Positions 26,201 through 39,900 of a stretch of 64,000 nucleotides of DNA are shown piece by piece. Position 1 is the first letter of the stretch. Every line of letters begins with the position of its first letter. A program made the translations under genes and the position numbers. The stretch spans positions 248,001-312,000 of the forward strand of contig JAFBJZ010000228.1 of NCBI GenBank assembly GCA_016785225.1, read 5' to 3'. The notes under the pieces are model-generated. The model was not told the DNA's origin. It did no database searches and worked only from the letters and a program-made list of their open reading frames with translations. The DNA comes from Psettodes erumei. Lineage: Eukaryota > Chordata > Actinopteri > Pleuronectiformes > Psettodidae.

Positions 26201-29200
26201 TTTCAACAAGGTTTTAAATTGTGAGACCTGATCACAGTAATCCTGAATGACATAAAAAGAGATTAGCCGAGCAACACCAGACAGCGACGAGAGCAGTGCC
26301 TTCCATCTACTTAGCTGGCATGTCTGCATCTCATACTGATGGCTTAATGCATCCTATTAAGTGATCCATCCTATTATTCCCCTGGTTTTCATCTTTACTT
26401 TGTTCTTCTGTTGGCTGAGTGTGCACATCAGCCTGGTACTGTTAATTCTTTGTGGGCTTTTGTTTTGTATTCACACTTGCCACCCATGACAATAACAACA
26501 AGATTCTTCCATTATTCACAGCATTTCCAATATGATGTGTGTGGCTCAAGGAAACCTCAAGGGGGGATTATTTGTTTTCTTCATCCAGAATTTTTAAAAA
26601 AAAATATACTCTATATTTCACTGTTTGAATTAAATGACTTATATAAATATGACATGCATTAGGTCCACATTATGTGTGATATTGTGACGTCTCTAACTCT
26701 GAACTACATTAAAATGTTTTAGCTCATTTAACATAAACATCTATAGATTAATAACACTTTGTTAGCAAACTTAATCATATCATGCTTTAAATGAATGGTA
26801 TTACAATAGAAGGGATAAATGCTGTTTTATATAGCTGTAGTTCTAATACACTAACCAAAAACTACATTTTGTTTTTGCTGAGATCTCATACATGATGATT
26901 GTATGTCCATCTTCAGTTTGATTAATGGTCAATTCTGGGATACTTTTGGAAAATGATGAGTTTGAAATTATAGATTTTATTTTTTCTAATTCTAAAAACA
27001 TGTGGAGGAGTATTATGTTCTGAGTGCCTGCAGTTCACACCTTCAGTCTCCAGGTACTGTACAACTCCTGAGCTGCGGTCGAATAATCCTTTTTGCTTAG
27101 GAAGGTTCCTTACAGAGGGAAACGATCCGGAAGTATCTAAGTGGCAGCCGTGATAAGAGCTGGTCGAATTCTCTAAATGCAAAGGAAAGGAGCTTCATTG
27201 CATCTTATCTTCTTTAGCATAGGATACACTGGACCATCCTTTACAGAAGGAAAGGAGATAATGCCGCCCACAATACATTTAAAGCGACACACTGTTGTGA
27301 TTTCACAGTGGCAGACCCATGTAAATGTAGAAGAAAACAGAGCACCAGTTTTTTACTTCTGACACGATCCATAACTTATTGGAATCCTTTGTGACTGCGC
27401 TGAGCTCCAAATCCATAAATATAGATTTCTTCTCTGCCTGATCTATCCAGTTAGGTGTTATCTTCAAGAACACACATATTGAATTTGTTCTTAATATCTT
27501 CATCATCGTCATAACAAAATACTCTTGTTTTACCAAACTTTCTTTTCTTCGAGTTTGTGAATCACACACATCGCTATGAGCGCACACAATATGAGGCTAT
27601 TCAGATCAGTCCACACTTCCTATCATCTCCTCTATTTGCTCCTCTGGATTTCAACAGCTGAACAGTAAGCTGATATTGTTCTGAGAGATTTAAGTCAGTT
27701 ATCCAACTGAAACTGTAGAAGTCAAAATTAAACTCTTGCGGTAACATGTTGGTGTTCAGCAGCAAAATAGTTACGTTTGCTTCAATTCAGTGTCAGAATA
27801 GGAGTTTAGCCTTGAAGATTGGCTGACAGCCCTATAATGCTCTCTTTTAACAACACAATTTTCAGGAAAAAAGGCTGCTTTGGCCATTTGTGTTCATGAA
27901 GAAATAGATTTGGCTGTAAAACTGTATTTAATGGAGTGTTGTGCAAAAGAATGATATTACAGTAAAACTGGGATAGCTACCACGAACACATGGCCATAGG
28001 TTTGCATGTACACTGCATGAATGTGTTCATTTCTCCATCTTATTGTTAGAAGAACAATGTGTGCACTGCCATGATTTGGCCAGTTGTGTGTTCACATACC
28101 ACTCTACTTGTTAACAAGTGTGTGTTTGCGGCTGTCTCTGGAGTTGTCAACACTTGCTCGAGTTGAAGAATAATTTTGCATTGGAATGGTTTGTATGCAT
28201 AATGCCGTGTATTGCTCTGTGGCTGTGAAATAGTGTTACGGATTTAATAGAGAATCTAGCTTTAGGGTGATTATCTTGGGTTGGTGTTAGCAAAAGGGAG
28301 GGAGAGGCTCGAGGAATGAAAAGAGGAGGAGGGAGGAGGGGGAGGGAGAGTGGGTAACAAGATACAAGTTGGCGATTTTTTTTTAGCCCAGGGAAATGTC
28401 ATAAAAGAAGATAATAATGAAATTAGGGGTGTGATTTTAATAATATCTAGTAAAAGGGTGATTAGAATGAGTGGATATGTGGGGGGATGGGACACACACA
28501 TCACACACACACACACACACACAGAACAAAACACATTTCAACAGAGATGTCAGGGAATCCAGTTTACCAGGGTTCCTCACAGCATCATAACAACATAATA
28601 CACACAACAGCATTACCTTCATGCATTATATTTGCAATTTAACAGATAATGCAAGCATTATCATAGCATAATCAGCATGAAGCATTTCAGCATATAAAAA
28701 GGCATACATTATTGTTATTCTAGTTATGTATCTACACCCCATTATTCCATAAGATGCATGTGAAGTAGTGGCACAATACAGCTAAAGGTTTGACTACACA
28801 ACAGTTTCTTTACTAACTACAGTCTATATGGGTGTTAATCATTATAATATATTTACAAATTAATGCATTTACCATTTTCACCCAAATGGGTTGTCCAGAA
28901 CGAGGGCTTAGAAAGAATAAGCCATTTATTTCTGTTTCTGTCCTTCAGTTGACGTTTGTTCTTTTCATCCCTCTGGAGCAACTGGTGTGATGAAATGGCA
29001 GTCTCACTGTCACGAAAGTGACAAAACTCACACAAACAAAACTCACAGTTTTCACAAAGAGCAAAGGCAACATGACAAAAGTGTGGTATCCAAACCCAGT
29101 GATGCAGCTGTAAATAAATCATATAGCAAACAAATCTGGGTGGAAGGTGCAAGTAAATAAGCTGCCATTACTGCAGTGGCATCTCATTTTTAAACCTGTG

Positions 29201-30893
29201 TTCAGTGCAGTTATCAGCTGCTCCATTAATAGGTTTTCTTAAAAAAACAACAACAACAACAAAAATGGATGGTACAATCCACCAGCCTCTCTCCCATGAA
29301 ATTAATGTAACTTTCATTTGTCTCCATTAAACCCTTGCGATTGCGTTCCTGAGCGGACCGACTCGGGGCTGCTAAAGACTCATGTCGGCTCGCAGGGTGC
29401 AGCTGATTTTTCCAAGCTGAGCTGTAATTGCCAGAATTAGACTTTTACAATTTCATGGTTTCAGATTTTTATTAAATGGCATATTTACTCTTACAATGCA
29501 TGAAATTAATGGGCTGAAATTTCTGTTGGTTTATAATCATGAGCTAGCAAACAATGCTGGCTGCACGTTATATTTTTCATTCAGAAGGTGGAGGTCAACC
29601 ATGATTACCGCAACCATCTTTACCCTGCACATTGTTTCTGTCAATGTGTTCAGTTCCAGACAATTAATGTGCGCCGTCAATTAATGTGTGTTTATGTGTC
29701 AGCAAGCAAGTTTTTTCAGAGGAGAGAGCAAACACCAACGTCAACATAAATGACTAGAACCTACTCTGATTGAAACTTCTTTTTTTTTTTAATCTCTAAC
29801 CTATCATATCATCATCTGTTTAAAATTGTAATGTATATGCTCTATCTACAGGATACATGTGATAAACCTGCAGTCAATACTTGTGTGTGTGTGTGTGTGT
29901 TGTCCTGTCTATCTATGGGTACTGGCCTTGAATCCTTCTTTCCTTTCCAACAGCTGAAGCAGCAAGTAGATGTGATGATTACTTTTCAGTCCGTGGCTCT
30001 TACCTTTCTAATGCCGCAGCAGTGGCTCCACATTCAGTTAAGCTAATGTCCTGTAAAGATTCTATTAATGCGTTGCCACAATGCTCATTTTCTCTCTATT
30101 TCTTCCTGACTCTCTCTTCAGTCTTTTCTTCCTGTCAGCCTCTTTCCCTCATTCAACTCAGTCTTTCTAGCCTCACTTTCCTCTGCTATTTTTCTCATTG
30201 TTCTCGTTTTGTAATTGTCCTTTGTGACTCTTTTTTCTCTTGGCGTTGCTGCACACACACTCGCAGCTACGTGTGGTTCTGCCTGTACGCTTTAACACAT
30301 GGGTCAATTTAATCAGGTGCCGCTGAGAGCTATATTCAGTCACGCCTCCTATAAAGTGAGGTCACTGTGAAAAGAGCCCATTTATATAAGCTGGTGTATG
30401 GAATTAAATTAGATACAGATCAGTTACACAAGGTGTAAGCACACTCTGTCTTTTTCTTCTTTACCTGTACTTGCTGGGGGTTTTTTCTTACACATTTTGC
30501 AAGACAGCAGGAAGAAGAAACCAGAGGATGACAAGGAATGAATTTCGCCTAATGAATTCCATTTTCTATCCCATTTTTCATATAAAGAAACCAATTTCAT
30601 TAAATTTCCCCGTTTATTTAACATCAGCGAATCACAGCAAGGCATTTGACATGGTTTCCATGGTAGCACAGAAGGCCATGACCCAATTTTATGTCCCGCA
30701 GATCAGATATGAGGTAGTTCAGTGTGTGTGTGTGTGTGTGTGTGCACATGGAAGGCAAATATGATTTTCCAGCATACACACACATACACACACACATGCA
30801 AGTAAACACAATCCTGCTTTCCTCTTCAACTTTTCACTCTCTCTAAATCTCTGTCTTTATCTCTCAGTTGTAATTTTTACTCTTTCTGTCTGT

Positions 30894-30932
<39 letters not shown>

Positions 30933-33900
30933 AGTTTTCACAGCTATCCTTATTAGGACATTACATTCATTAATGTTTACTTTGGACAGAACTAAGACCC
31001 CCAACTTTCACTGGATCTGAATTCACACCTTACCCCTAACCTTAACCAGGACCGCAAAAATGATATTTTGCCGCATTAGGACTGAGCTTTAGTCCCCATG
31101 ACGACTACTGGTCCTGACAAGGTCAGTGTGTATACCGGGAAAGGTTCCAGTGAGGCAACATTTACAGTGTAAAGTTGCACACAAATAACTACACGTAGTT
31201 CACACAGAAGATGATGTCTGAAAATCTGCAGTGCTTTATAGTGAGTTGAAGGATAATTTGGTGCTCTCCCACACACACACATACAATAGTTTTTTTGATT
31301 AATAATGCAGTGTGCGGGGCCTGGTAATGGGTCTCTTATGATTTGGTGCTGCACAGAGTCAAGTAGTTAAACCTTTTGCTTCTCCACAGTTTTTTTTCTC
31401 TTTGTCATTGCATATTTTCACCCCTCCTCTGTTATAATTTTCTCCTGTAACATTAAAAATGACCCTTGATGGGTATTGGCTTTGTAATATGGTCTCAACA
31501 ACCATACACTGGTTTAAGAAAAGGATTAAACATATGAAGGACTGTGTTAACTTCGCTAAGTAGGAATAAAAATACTTCAGACTAACAGCAAAGGTGCACT
31601 TGAAACTTTTAAATCCAGAGGTAGCCTTAATCTCATCTTTGGCTCAGATGGATGTAAATGCAAATGGTTATAAAAACTCTATATAAAAACTGATGCTGTC
31701 ACTCACAAGTAAAGTCAGAGCTTTCTTTGAAATGCAGATGTTTATCTGATTCTCCGGCTGTTTGTTCTTCCTTCCTGTGAAACTTTTTCGACCTCTTGTC
31801 CTTTTTTGAAAAAAAAAACTCCTCCTCTTGGCTTTGTATTGATTGACAGATAATATGCCGTGCTTGAAAATATACAGCTGACAGTTTCCATTCAAATCAT
31901 GTCTTGTATTTCTGATGCTCTCTCCAGTCTACCTGTCTTTCAATATTCCTCTCATTCCCTTGCCTCACCGACCACAGAATCAGGTTTTACTCCAAACAAT
32001 TGCTTTTATTTATTTTGAGGGTTTGAGGGGTTTTTTGTGTGAAAATTGTGCAGATGAAAAAGTCATTACAACATTTGTTGCGCACCGGCAGACCATCTCT
32101 CTCTCTCTGTCTTTGTAATGTTTTTTGTATTCCACTTGGTCTGAAGTATTGCAGATATTGGTATAGAGGGGTCAAACAGAGTAGCCTCCAACATCTGGTT
32201 TGCCTTACTTAATGTGATTTTACTGAAATCCACATGCTTTATACTTTGTCTCGCTCTCTTACTGTTTGTGTGCGTCACCATCTAGTTGCTCCTGACCCCT
32301 GGCTACAAGCTACATATCATTTCCAGGTTTATTGTATACTTACAGAACTTGAATAAGAGCACAGGGTTCTCATGGGATTGTCTCTGTCCTCTTTTCCTTT
32401 ACAAAGTTAGATTAGGAACAAACCCTTTATTTGTTTTGTGAACCATACTCTATCTTCAGGGACTAATACAGGTGTTCTTAAAAAAATTGTGCTCCCAGGA
32501 ACGTTGCTGGTGGAGAACATGCAGATAAATGGCGTGGCAGAGGGTCCGGATCGTACCATCTCTCTTTCTCTAAGGGATAATCACGACCACTGGGTGATTC
32601 TCGACCCTTCGAAACAAGCCCTGTACCTCAACAGCACTGGACGGGTTCTGGACAGAGATGTGAGGCAACGTCACTATTTTAATTTTAGTTCATACCTGTA
32701 CTCATTTTTTGTCCTGTTTAGTTTCTATCTTACAGTATCCTATCATTAATGCTCTCTTTTGTTTGCTTGGTTTGCCTCCTTAGTTAGAGGTAGAAACTGT
32801 AATCTTAATGAATCTGGTGTGACTCCTGATCAAACACTCTCAAAATTGTTAGCACATTTAATGAAATGTTGTTTCAGCAGATGATTCTTTGGTTCTAGCT
32901 TCTTTTTACACTTGACTAAAGAAGTTCAATATAAATAATATGGTGGAAGTGAATTTCCATGGCTCTTACACTTTTTCCAGCATTTGCTCTTGTAAGAAAT
33001 TCTGAAAGTTTTAGCTCCATCATCCCCCTGCTGTTTTCTTGCTCTGTAAAGCAAACCAGTGCATCAAAAGTATAATAGTGTCTGTCTGACTGTCAGTCAT
33101 TCCTGCAGTAGTTTTATATATTTTGTATTACTTTGTGGTTATTTATTAATTGCTACTGTGCAGTTGTATCTTTAACACTCTTATAACCTCTGTCCATCCT
33201 TCTTGTTTATCTCTTTCCCAGCCCCCCTCATATATTCAGTCCATTGTGGTGCAGGTGCAGTGTACCAACGAGCTGATAGGCACGGTGATTTTACACGAGG
33301 TCCGCATCGTTGTTCGAGACCGCAACGACAACCCGCCACATTTCCAGCAGCCACGATACTATGTTGCCGTTAGTGAGGTGAAAAACACACACACACACAC
33401 AGTGTTACACATAGAAACATACACAATCTTTATAATGCTATGCGATGTAGTGAAGTAAAAAAATCTATTAGACTCTGTGTGGTGGAAGTACATTATTGAC
33501 TTTCACCTATATCATTGGCCATTTGTTGCACTTATCCTGCAGTGCTGCTGGTTCTTGTGATGGCAGGCGCGGGACTCGTGAGCGTGAGACTTGTACTGGG
33601 GTTGTACTGTACCAAGCCTTTGCCCATACGTTACATGCTGCATAGACGCAGGGGTAACACAGTGATGACCTGCACTCTGAAAACGTACCCTGGCATAGCT
33701 GGATACTGTAGTGTGTTTTAAATAAAAACCTCCACCAACTAATATTGTACATGGCATTTTGCTGTCAGACTAAAATTAAAGGTCGGTACAGTAAGCAGGG
33801 AAAAAGCAGAGTTTTTGGGGCAGGTGTTGAGAGGATCTGAGTCTGTTATTCTGAGGCTTCCAGAATAGTCTTTGCAATGCCAATCCCACAGTCCGTGTGT

Positions 33901-36900
33901 CCTCCCTCAGTCAGGGGAAGCGGAATTTAACTAGAAGAGGTTCAAACTTAAACTGGACAAGGATACATGTAGCCTACTGCCAGCAGAGCCTTGGGCAGAC
34001 CCAGTAGAATATCTCATTATACAGTCCTCCACAGCCTGTCCAACTCAATCTCCCTCCTCATCCTCTCTCTTTCCATCCCTTGGCCTCTTCTCTGTTTTTG
34101 CAGCTTTCCACCCACCAACCCCCACCCACCGCCTCTCACCCCATTCCCATGCCCCTTCACCACTCCCTGCTCTTCATTATGTCACCTTTCCTCAACCTCC
34201 CCACCTTTCCTCTGCCACACTCTATATATTTCTGGTTTTCTTCCTTTCCTCCTCCACCCCTGCAACCTCTTACAGTGGACCAGCTTCTCATTAATCCTAC
34301 TAAAATAATTCCCTCAATGCACTTCAGCGACCACCATACATTTTAGAAGATGCATCATAAAAAAAATACAAAAATATGAGTCCTGTTTCATGCCAGGGTA
34401 AATGTGGTCAGTTTGGTGGTAATAATTAAAAAAACACTGAATAAATTTATTCTGATGTAGGCAATAATTTAAAATCAGGGACAGATTTATTCAGATGTGA
34501 GTGCAGGTCTGCTCGTTAGGCAGACAGCTATTGTCTAATTCACTTCTGTTGCTGCCAGAACTCCCACCATCTCATGCTGTAAATTTAACATTGAGAGAGT
34601 GATTCAGGAATTCATCCAGCTTTATGTACATTAAACCTGCCTGTAGTTGTCTATAACTAACAGTTGCTAAGTGCAAGAAAGTGAGGCAGACAGATTAAGA
34701 CACAGAGAGGCAATATGGTTATTTATACGAACGTCAAGGATGCAATTTATGAGCTCACTGTAAAAGTTTTTGGGTACAAGGTGATCCCTGTGGCTGATTT
34801 CATGAGCTGGCACCAGTGCCTGAGTGTGTAGTTGTTTCATTAGAGCCGCATCCAGAAGTGGCAAAGTGACAGCCTAAGACATTCTGAAGACCATTGTTAG
34901 ATCAGTGGGAGGCAGAGATAACCCTGTTCAGGGACATGATGTAACAAATCACTGGTTGCAGCAGCTAAATTAGACTTAATCTCAAATGTTTTGCGTGCTG
35001 TCTGGAGACTAGATTTATGTTTTGACACCTTATCACAGATCCCAAGGCAAATGGCTGAAAAATACAGCACAACAATTTATGCTTGGTTGAGTTCTTCCTT
35101 TCATGTGCCATGGAACATGTTCAACTCTCAGACTGAGAATCTCTCTCTCATAAAGCTGAAATCAAATGGAACATCTTTCTTATCTAGCATATCTTTTCTC
35201 TTCCAGAAGGTGGGTTAATGTAGATTGCTGCACAAGTGCAAATTAAACTGAAATTTAAAGTAGAAATGAAAGCCAAAATCCAAATTACTGCACAAAATAT
35301 AAGTTATTGCAAACACAGGTGAATATGGCATTTACAATGTGTACTATATATACTATATATACACAGTGTATGTACTATACACACAGTCCAGACTGTAGTA
35401 TTTCGACAGTGACACATTTTTTGTTCTTCAGGCCCTGAGCTTTAGTGCATTTCTTTTGAAATAAGATAATGGATATTAGATTAAAGTGCCAAGTTTCATC
35501 TTAAATTTGAGTAGGTTTAGGTCAATACTGGAATACAAACCAGTATGTGATATATTGCCTTTTTAAAACTTAGTTACCAAATTGCAAGGGCTCAAAAGTA
35601 ATTGGACATTTGGCTACACAAGAGGTCACACAAAATCCAAGAGCAGGTTTGGGTAATTGTACAAAAGCAGGCATGTACCGAAAAACTAAAAAATGGCTAA
35701 CTGCCATGTCTTGATGCACATCTGGATCCTGAAGAAAACCCCCTTTATGAGTGCATAGCAATACAAGAAGAATCTGCAGGATGTAGGTATATGTGTTTCC
35801 CTGTCAGCGATAAAGAGAAGACCATAATTCATGACCATACCCTCAGAGGATTCACCACAAGATGCAAACCCCTTCACCTCAAAAACAGAGAAGCCAGGCT
35901 GAAGTTCACAAAAACAAACCGGTAGGGTTCTGTGGACTGATGAAACAAAAATCGACCTCTCTCTCTAAGGAAAAGCTCATGACCCAAAGCCACCACTTCA
36001 TCTGTCAAACATGGTGGTAAAATGTTCGGTTGTGGCCCAGGCATTTATGGCTGCCAGTGGAGCTGGTTCACTGACATTTATCGATGATTACACTGCTGAT
36101 GGAAACAACAGGACGAAGGTAAAGGTATACAAGAGCAATCTGTCAGCTCAGATTCAACCACATGATTGAAAATGAATTTGACAGCATTTGTCACCTGTTG
36201 TCTGTAAGTAATCACCTGTGTGTCCCTGCCCCACCTACACATCTGTTTCTAGCTTCATTATCACCCCCAGACAGCAGTTATTGTCAGTCTTTTTCACTTG
36301 GTCTGTGTTTAATTTCCTGGTTTTGTTCCTGAGTTCTTATTGTGTTTTGCTTCCTGCCTGCCTGAATCCCAGTTTTTTATCAAATGTCTACATGTAAGTC
36401 AGTTTATGATCTTTGATTAAAGCAACTCCACTACATCTGCCTGTGACTGCATTTGGGTTCTTTTACTTGTGTTCCTGGCTTCAGCTTCAGAGTGGGTCAA
36501 ACACTGCAAGCAGTTATTGACTACTCCGGATTTTACACAAAATGTTAAATAAGATTTTGACTTTTATGTGATTCTGTGCAAATTACTTTTGAACCCCTAA
36601 ACTCTGGGAACTGTGTTTAAAAGGCTATATCTCCCACACTGCTCTTTCTCTGTAGATGTAAACCTGTTCAAATTTATGCAGAGACTTGGCACCTTCATGT
36701 AGTATCCATTATAGTATTTTAATAAGAAAGGAAGGAAAATGTGCAACTGTCCAAATACTTATCTTCTGTACTGTACATACTGACGCCTTTCCAAAGAATA
36801 TCTCTTTACGTTTGTGAATGTGTTTTTCTTCTACCACTGTTGCAACACAAAGAAAACCTTGTGGAACCAAAGCATTGTACTCTCTTGCTGTACCACCTTC

Positions 36901-39900
36901 AGTGGTGTATATCTGATTGATTTTTTTTCCCTTGTTCCAGCTATTAAAATGTCACATTTTGCAAGGTCTTATGCAAAACACCTAATGTTACAGTAACTGT
37001 TGCTGGTGTAATGTGAGCTAGCTACAAATTAGTTGCCACTGATATTGTATTGACAATTATAAATTAAAGAAACCACACAACATTAAGTCTTCATATACAA
37101 AATGAATTTGTGTCAACTTAAAATTAACATCTGTTAGCACCAAGCAACTGACAAACATGAACATTGTGAAAGAAATTATGTGAATTTGATAGAAATGCTC
37201 CTCAGCAGGTACTTGCAGCTCAACTCTACTGTTATCCTAATTTAGTTAATTGTATACTGTGAAAAGCGTCGGTATAATTAGCTGTTGCTTATTGTCGATG
37301 TTCACAGTGACTCATTATTTTATTATCACAAGCATTTGGATTTAATCTGTTCCTGTTTATATTATTTTATTTTACAGAAATCAAAGAGTGAAGTAAAGAT
37401 GTCAATGTGTGTGTTTTGTCTTCATGTGACAAGCACTGTTTAACATACCATGCATGATTTTCTGTTACCCAATTTTCCTCTTTTATCTAAAACATTTATT
37501 AGATGAGGCAATGAGGTGTAGCAAAAATTCACAGTAGTGAGTTGGAGAAAGACTAAGGCATAGCCCATAGACAGAGCATTGGACAAACTATTCTGCCAGT
37601 GTTTCATTTTACTTCCAATGCAAACGAAATGACGCAAACAGCAGCATGCTGATCTTCTTTCTCAAGCACCATTTGAGCACAATAAACATAACACTGCAGG
37701 TCATTTTCTGTTTGTTTTGCAGAGACAGTGGGGTATAAGGATCCCTTATGGGCCAAACGCATATGAGAGTTTTTTAAATACCTCCCTCCATCTCTGCCAC
37801 ATGAATGATAATAGATACAAAAGACAAGGCACAACAGTGTAGGATAGATGTTTAATGTCTGGTACAGAGTGTGAAAGTGTTTGACAACATGAAGTTGTAA
37901 GCCTCTTGATGAACAGAGCTGAAACTTTGTCTCTGTGTTTTCAGCTAACGCCAGTAGGAACCACCATCTTCTCTGGTTTCTGGGGGAACAATGGGGCAAC
38001 AGACATCGACGATGGTCCCAATGGACAGATAGAGTATACAATCCAGTACAACCCAAAAGACCCGGTAGGTTATCCATCTCCCTGCTTAACACTCCCAAAC
38101 ATTATAAACCCATCGTGTAGGCTATTGCTTTAGCACCAGAATTTGGTTTCATTCATTTTCATAATTGAGAGCAAACATTAAGCAAACATCTACCAAAAAC
38201 TAGTGGTGGGCAGATTGATCCAAATATCGATAGTATCGATACCAAGTCAGTATCGGTATCGGATCGATACTATCCTGGTAAGATCGATTCTTTACTTTAA
38301 GTTTCGCTCTTGTTTGCAATGCTGCGGTTTCGGCAAAGAGGAAACAGCCAGGTCGCCGGACACGCCGCTCCTGTGTCAGCGCAGAGCAGGCACACTTTGC
38401 TCCCCCTCCCCCCTCTTGTGTTTAGATGTTGCGCCGTCACATGAGTTACGTGACGTGACTTAGACGTGCAAAGCAAAAAGATTTTTCTTAAAACATTTGA
38501 TAATAAAGTATTTTCTATTTAATTATAAACTTTGTCTTTAGCTTAACTTTAGCAATTCAATGATGCATCCACCTTATTGATTGATAAGTATCGGTATCGG
38601 TATCGACGATACTGGCCCGTATTTACTTGGTATTGGATCGATGTCGATCGAACGACGTCACCATGAGCGCTTACAGCAGCAACCGTCATGTGTCCCTCCT
38701 GGGTGATGCTGCAGCCGCATCAAGGGAGCTCCCACAGGTTCCAGAGAACCTCATCCACTGAATTTGACTTTCAAACCCCACAAATCCCACACCGAGATGA
38801 GGCTGGTGAGATGTGTAGTTTGGAGGTTCAGTGTAGAGTATACCACGGTTCCCTGTCTGAGTTTAGTTGACTGACATGTTTTACACAAGTTATAAATAAC
38901 CTCAGCAGATATGCCAGGCATTCATTGTACAAAGATGAGTCAGTCATTGCTCACGATTGTAACATTTACTAGGACACGATTTCTTAAATCTCTGATTTTC
39001 TGTTTTTCCAACAAGCTTAATTGGTATAGGATCATTGATATATTTGAAAGCAGTGATATTTTTACCTCCTCTGTTTATTTTACAGTAGTGTTTTCTCAAC
39101 TTCATTCTTATTATAAATCTCCTTTTGTATTTGGTTCTAGTTTTGCCAAGCTTGTAGAAATTCTGTCTCTCACTGTGAAACTGCTGTATTCATTGTAAAT
39201 CAACATGAGCAGCATCAGCAGGCTGGTGAGGGAATGTGTTCGCTTCAGCTTCTACTACACAATTACTGCTCTAACTTCTACAGTCCTACCACTGTCACTG
39301 AATATTTTACTTGTTTAAACTTATAATGTGAAAAATGAGCCATTGACCTTGTATGTGACTCGCCATGTCTGTAACGTATCTGTGTGTGTGTGTGTGTGTG
39401 TGTTTCAGACAGCCAACAGAACCTTTGACATCCCCCTGACACTGTTCGGCTCCGTCGTTCTAAGAGAGAGACTCAACTATGAGGAGATAACCCGGTACCT
39501 TGTCATCATACAGGCTAACGTAAGCATTTTATTTTTGTTCATTGTATTTGTCTGTCTGTATGCCGTTTAGCTATAAAGGACCAGTTCTGAGGATCATATT
39601 GTGCATTTTTCTTATCATATGAAAGGTTTTCATCTGAGGCCTGTCTGAAGAAAATAAACTCTATCCTGACTGAGTGGGAGCACAGACTGCAGCCTTGAGT
39701 GTTATTTAGATGTAAATTTTTATTATTATGGTAACATTAGTGTTACACAGACTATTTCTGCTCTGTTGAGTCAGCCTTAAGGGAAATATAAACGCATCCT
39801 TAATTATCACTCCTGTCTTTGTTGATGTAATTGTTTTCCTGCTATTTCACAGCACTCTCTATGATTGTTATTTATAAAAGTGGTCTACAAATGTAGTTAA

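Larger units (their letters stand above)
24941..32498 (+). other. pcdh15 intron 4 (7.6 kb)
   Basis: AT-rich, with a reverse-oriented fish repeat fragment (25310-25370), a purine-rich run (28290-28345), microsatellites at 28492-28523, 29883-29900, 30722-30744 and 30897-30932, and a fish repeat containing ccctaaccttaacc (30930-31135). A block at 29280-29640 has the look of conserved non-coding DNA but cannot be tested here. Confidence 0.85.
33378..37944 (+). other. pcdh15 intron 6 (4.6 kb)
   Basis: Starts with a (CA)n tract, has a C/T-rich run at 34030-34270, and contains a Tc1-like element relic at about 35385-36775 that itself seems to carry an inserted sequence near 36180-36500. Confidence 0.85.
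38065..39408 (+). other. pcdh15 intron 7 (1.3 kb)
   Basis: Its centre is a repeat of ATCGATA-rich, inverted-repeat type (38202-38655). It ends in (TG)11 T3 CAG. Confidence 0.85.

Noticed and set aside
31030..31060. ccctaaccttaacc as an interstitial telomere
   Set aside because: Only one or two imperfect units, and they are part of a known type of fish interspersed repeat.
33515..33721. Short hydrophobic open frame in intron 6
   Set aside because: Looks like a small membrane protein but has no family resemblance, no splice or promoter signals, and its opposite strand is open too.
37604..38098. 164-codon open frame on the minus strand across exon 7
   Set aside because: Antisense to a certain exon, no homology recognised, low-complexity composition; treated as a shadow.
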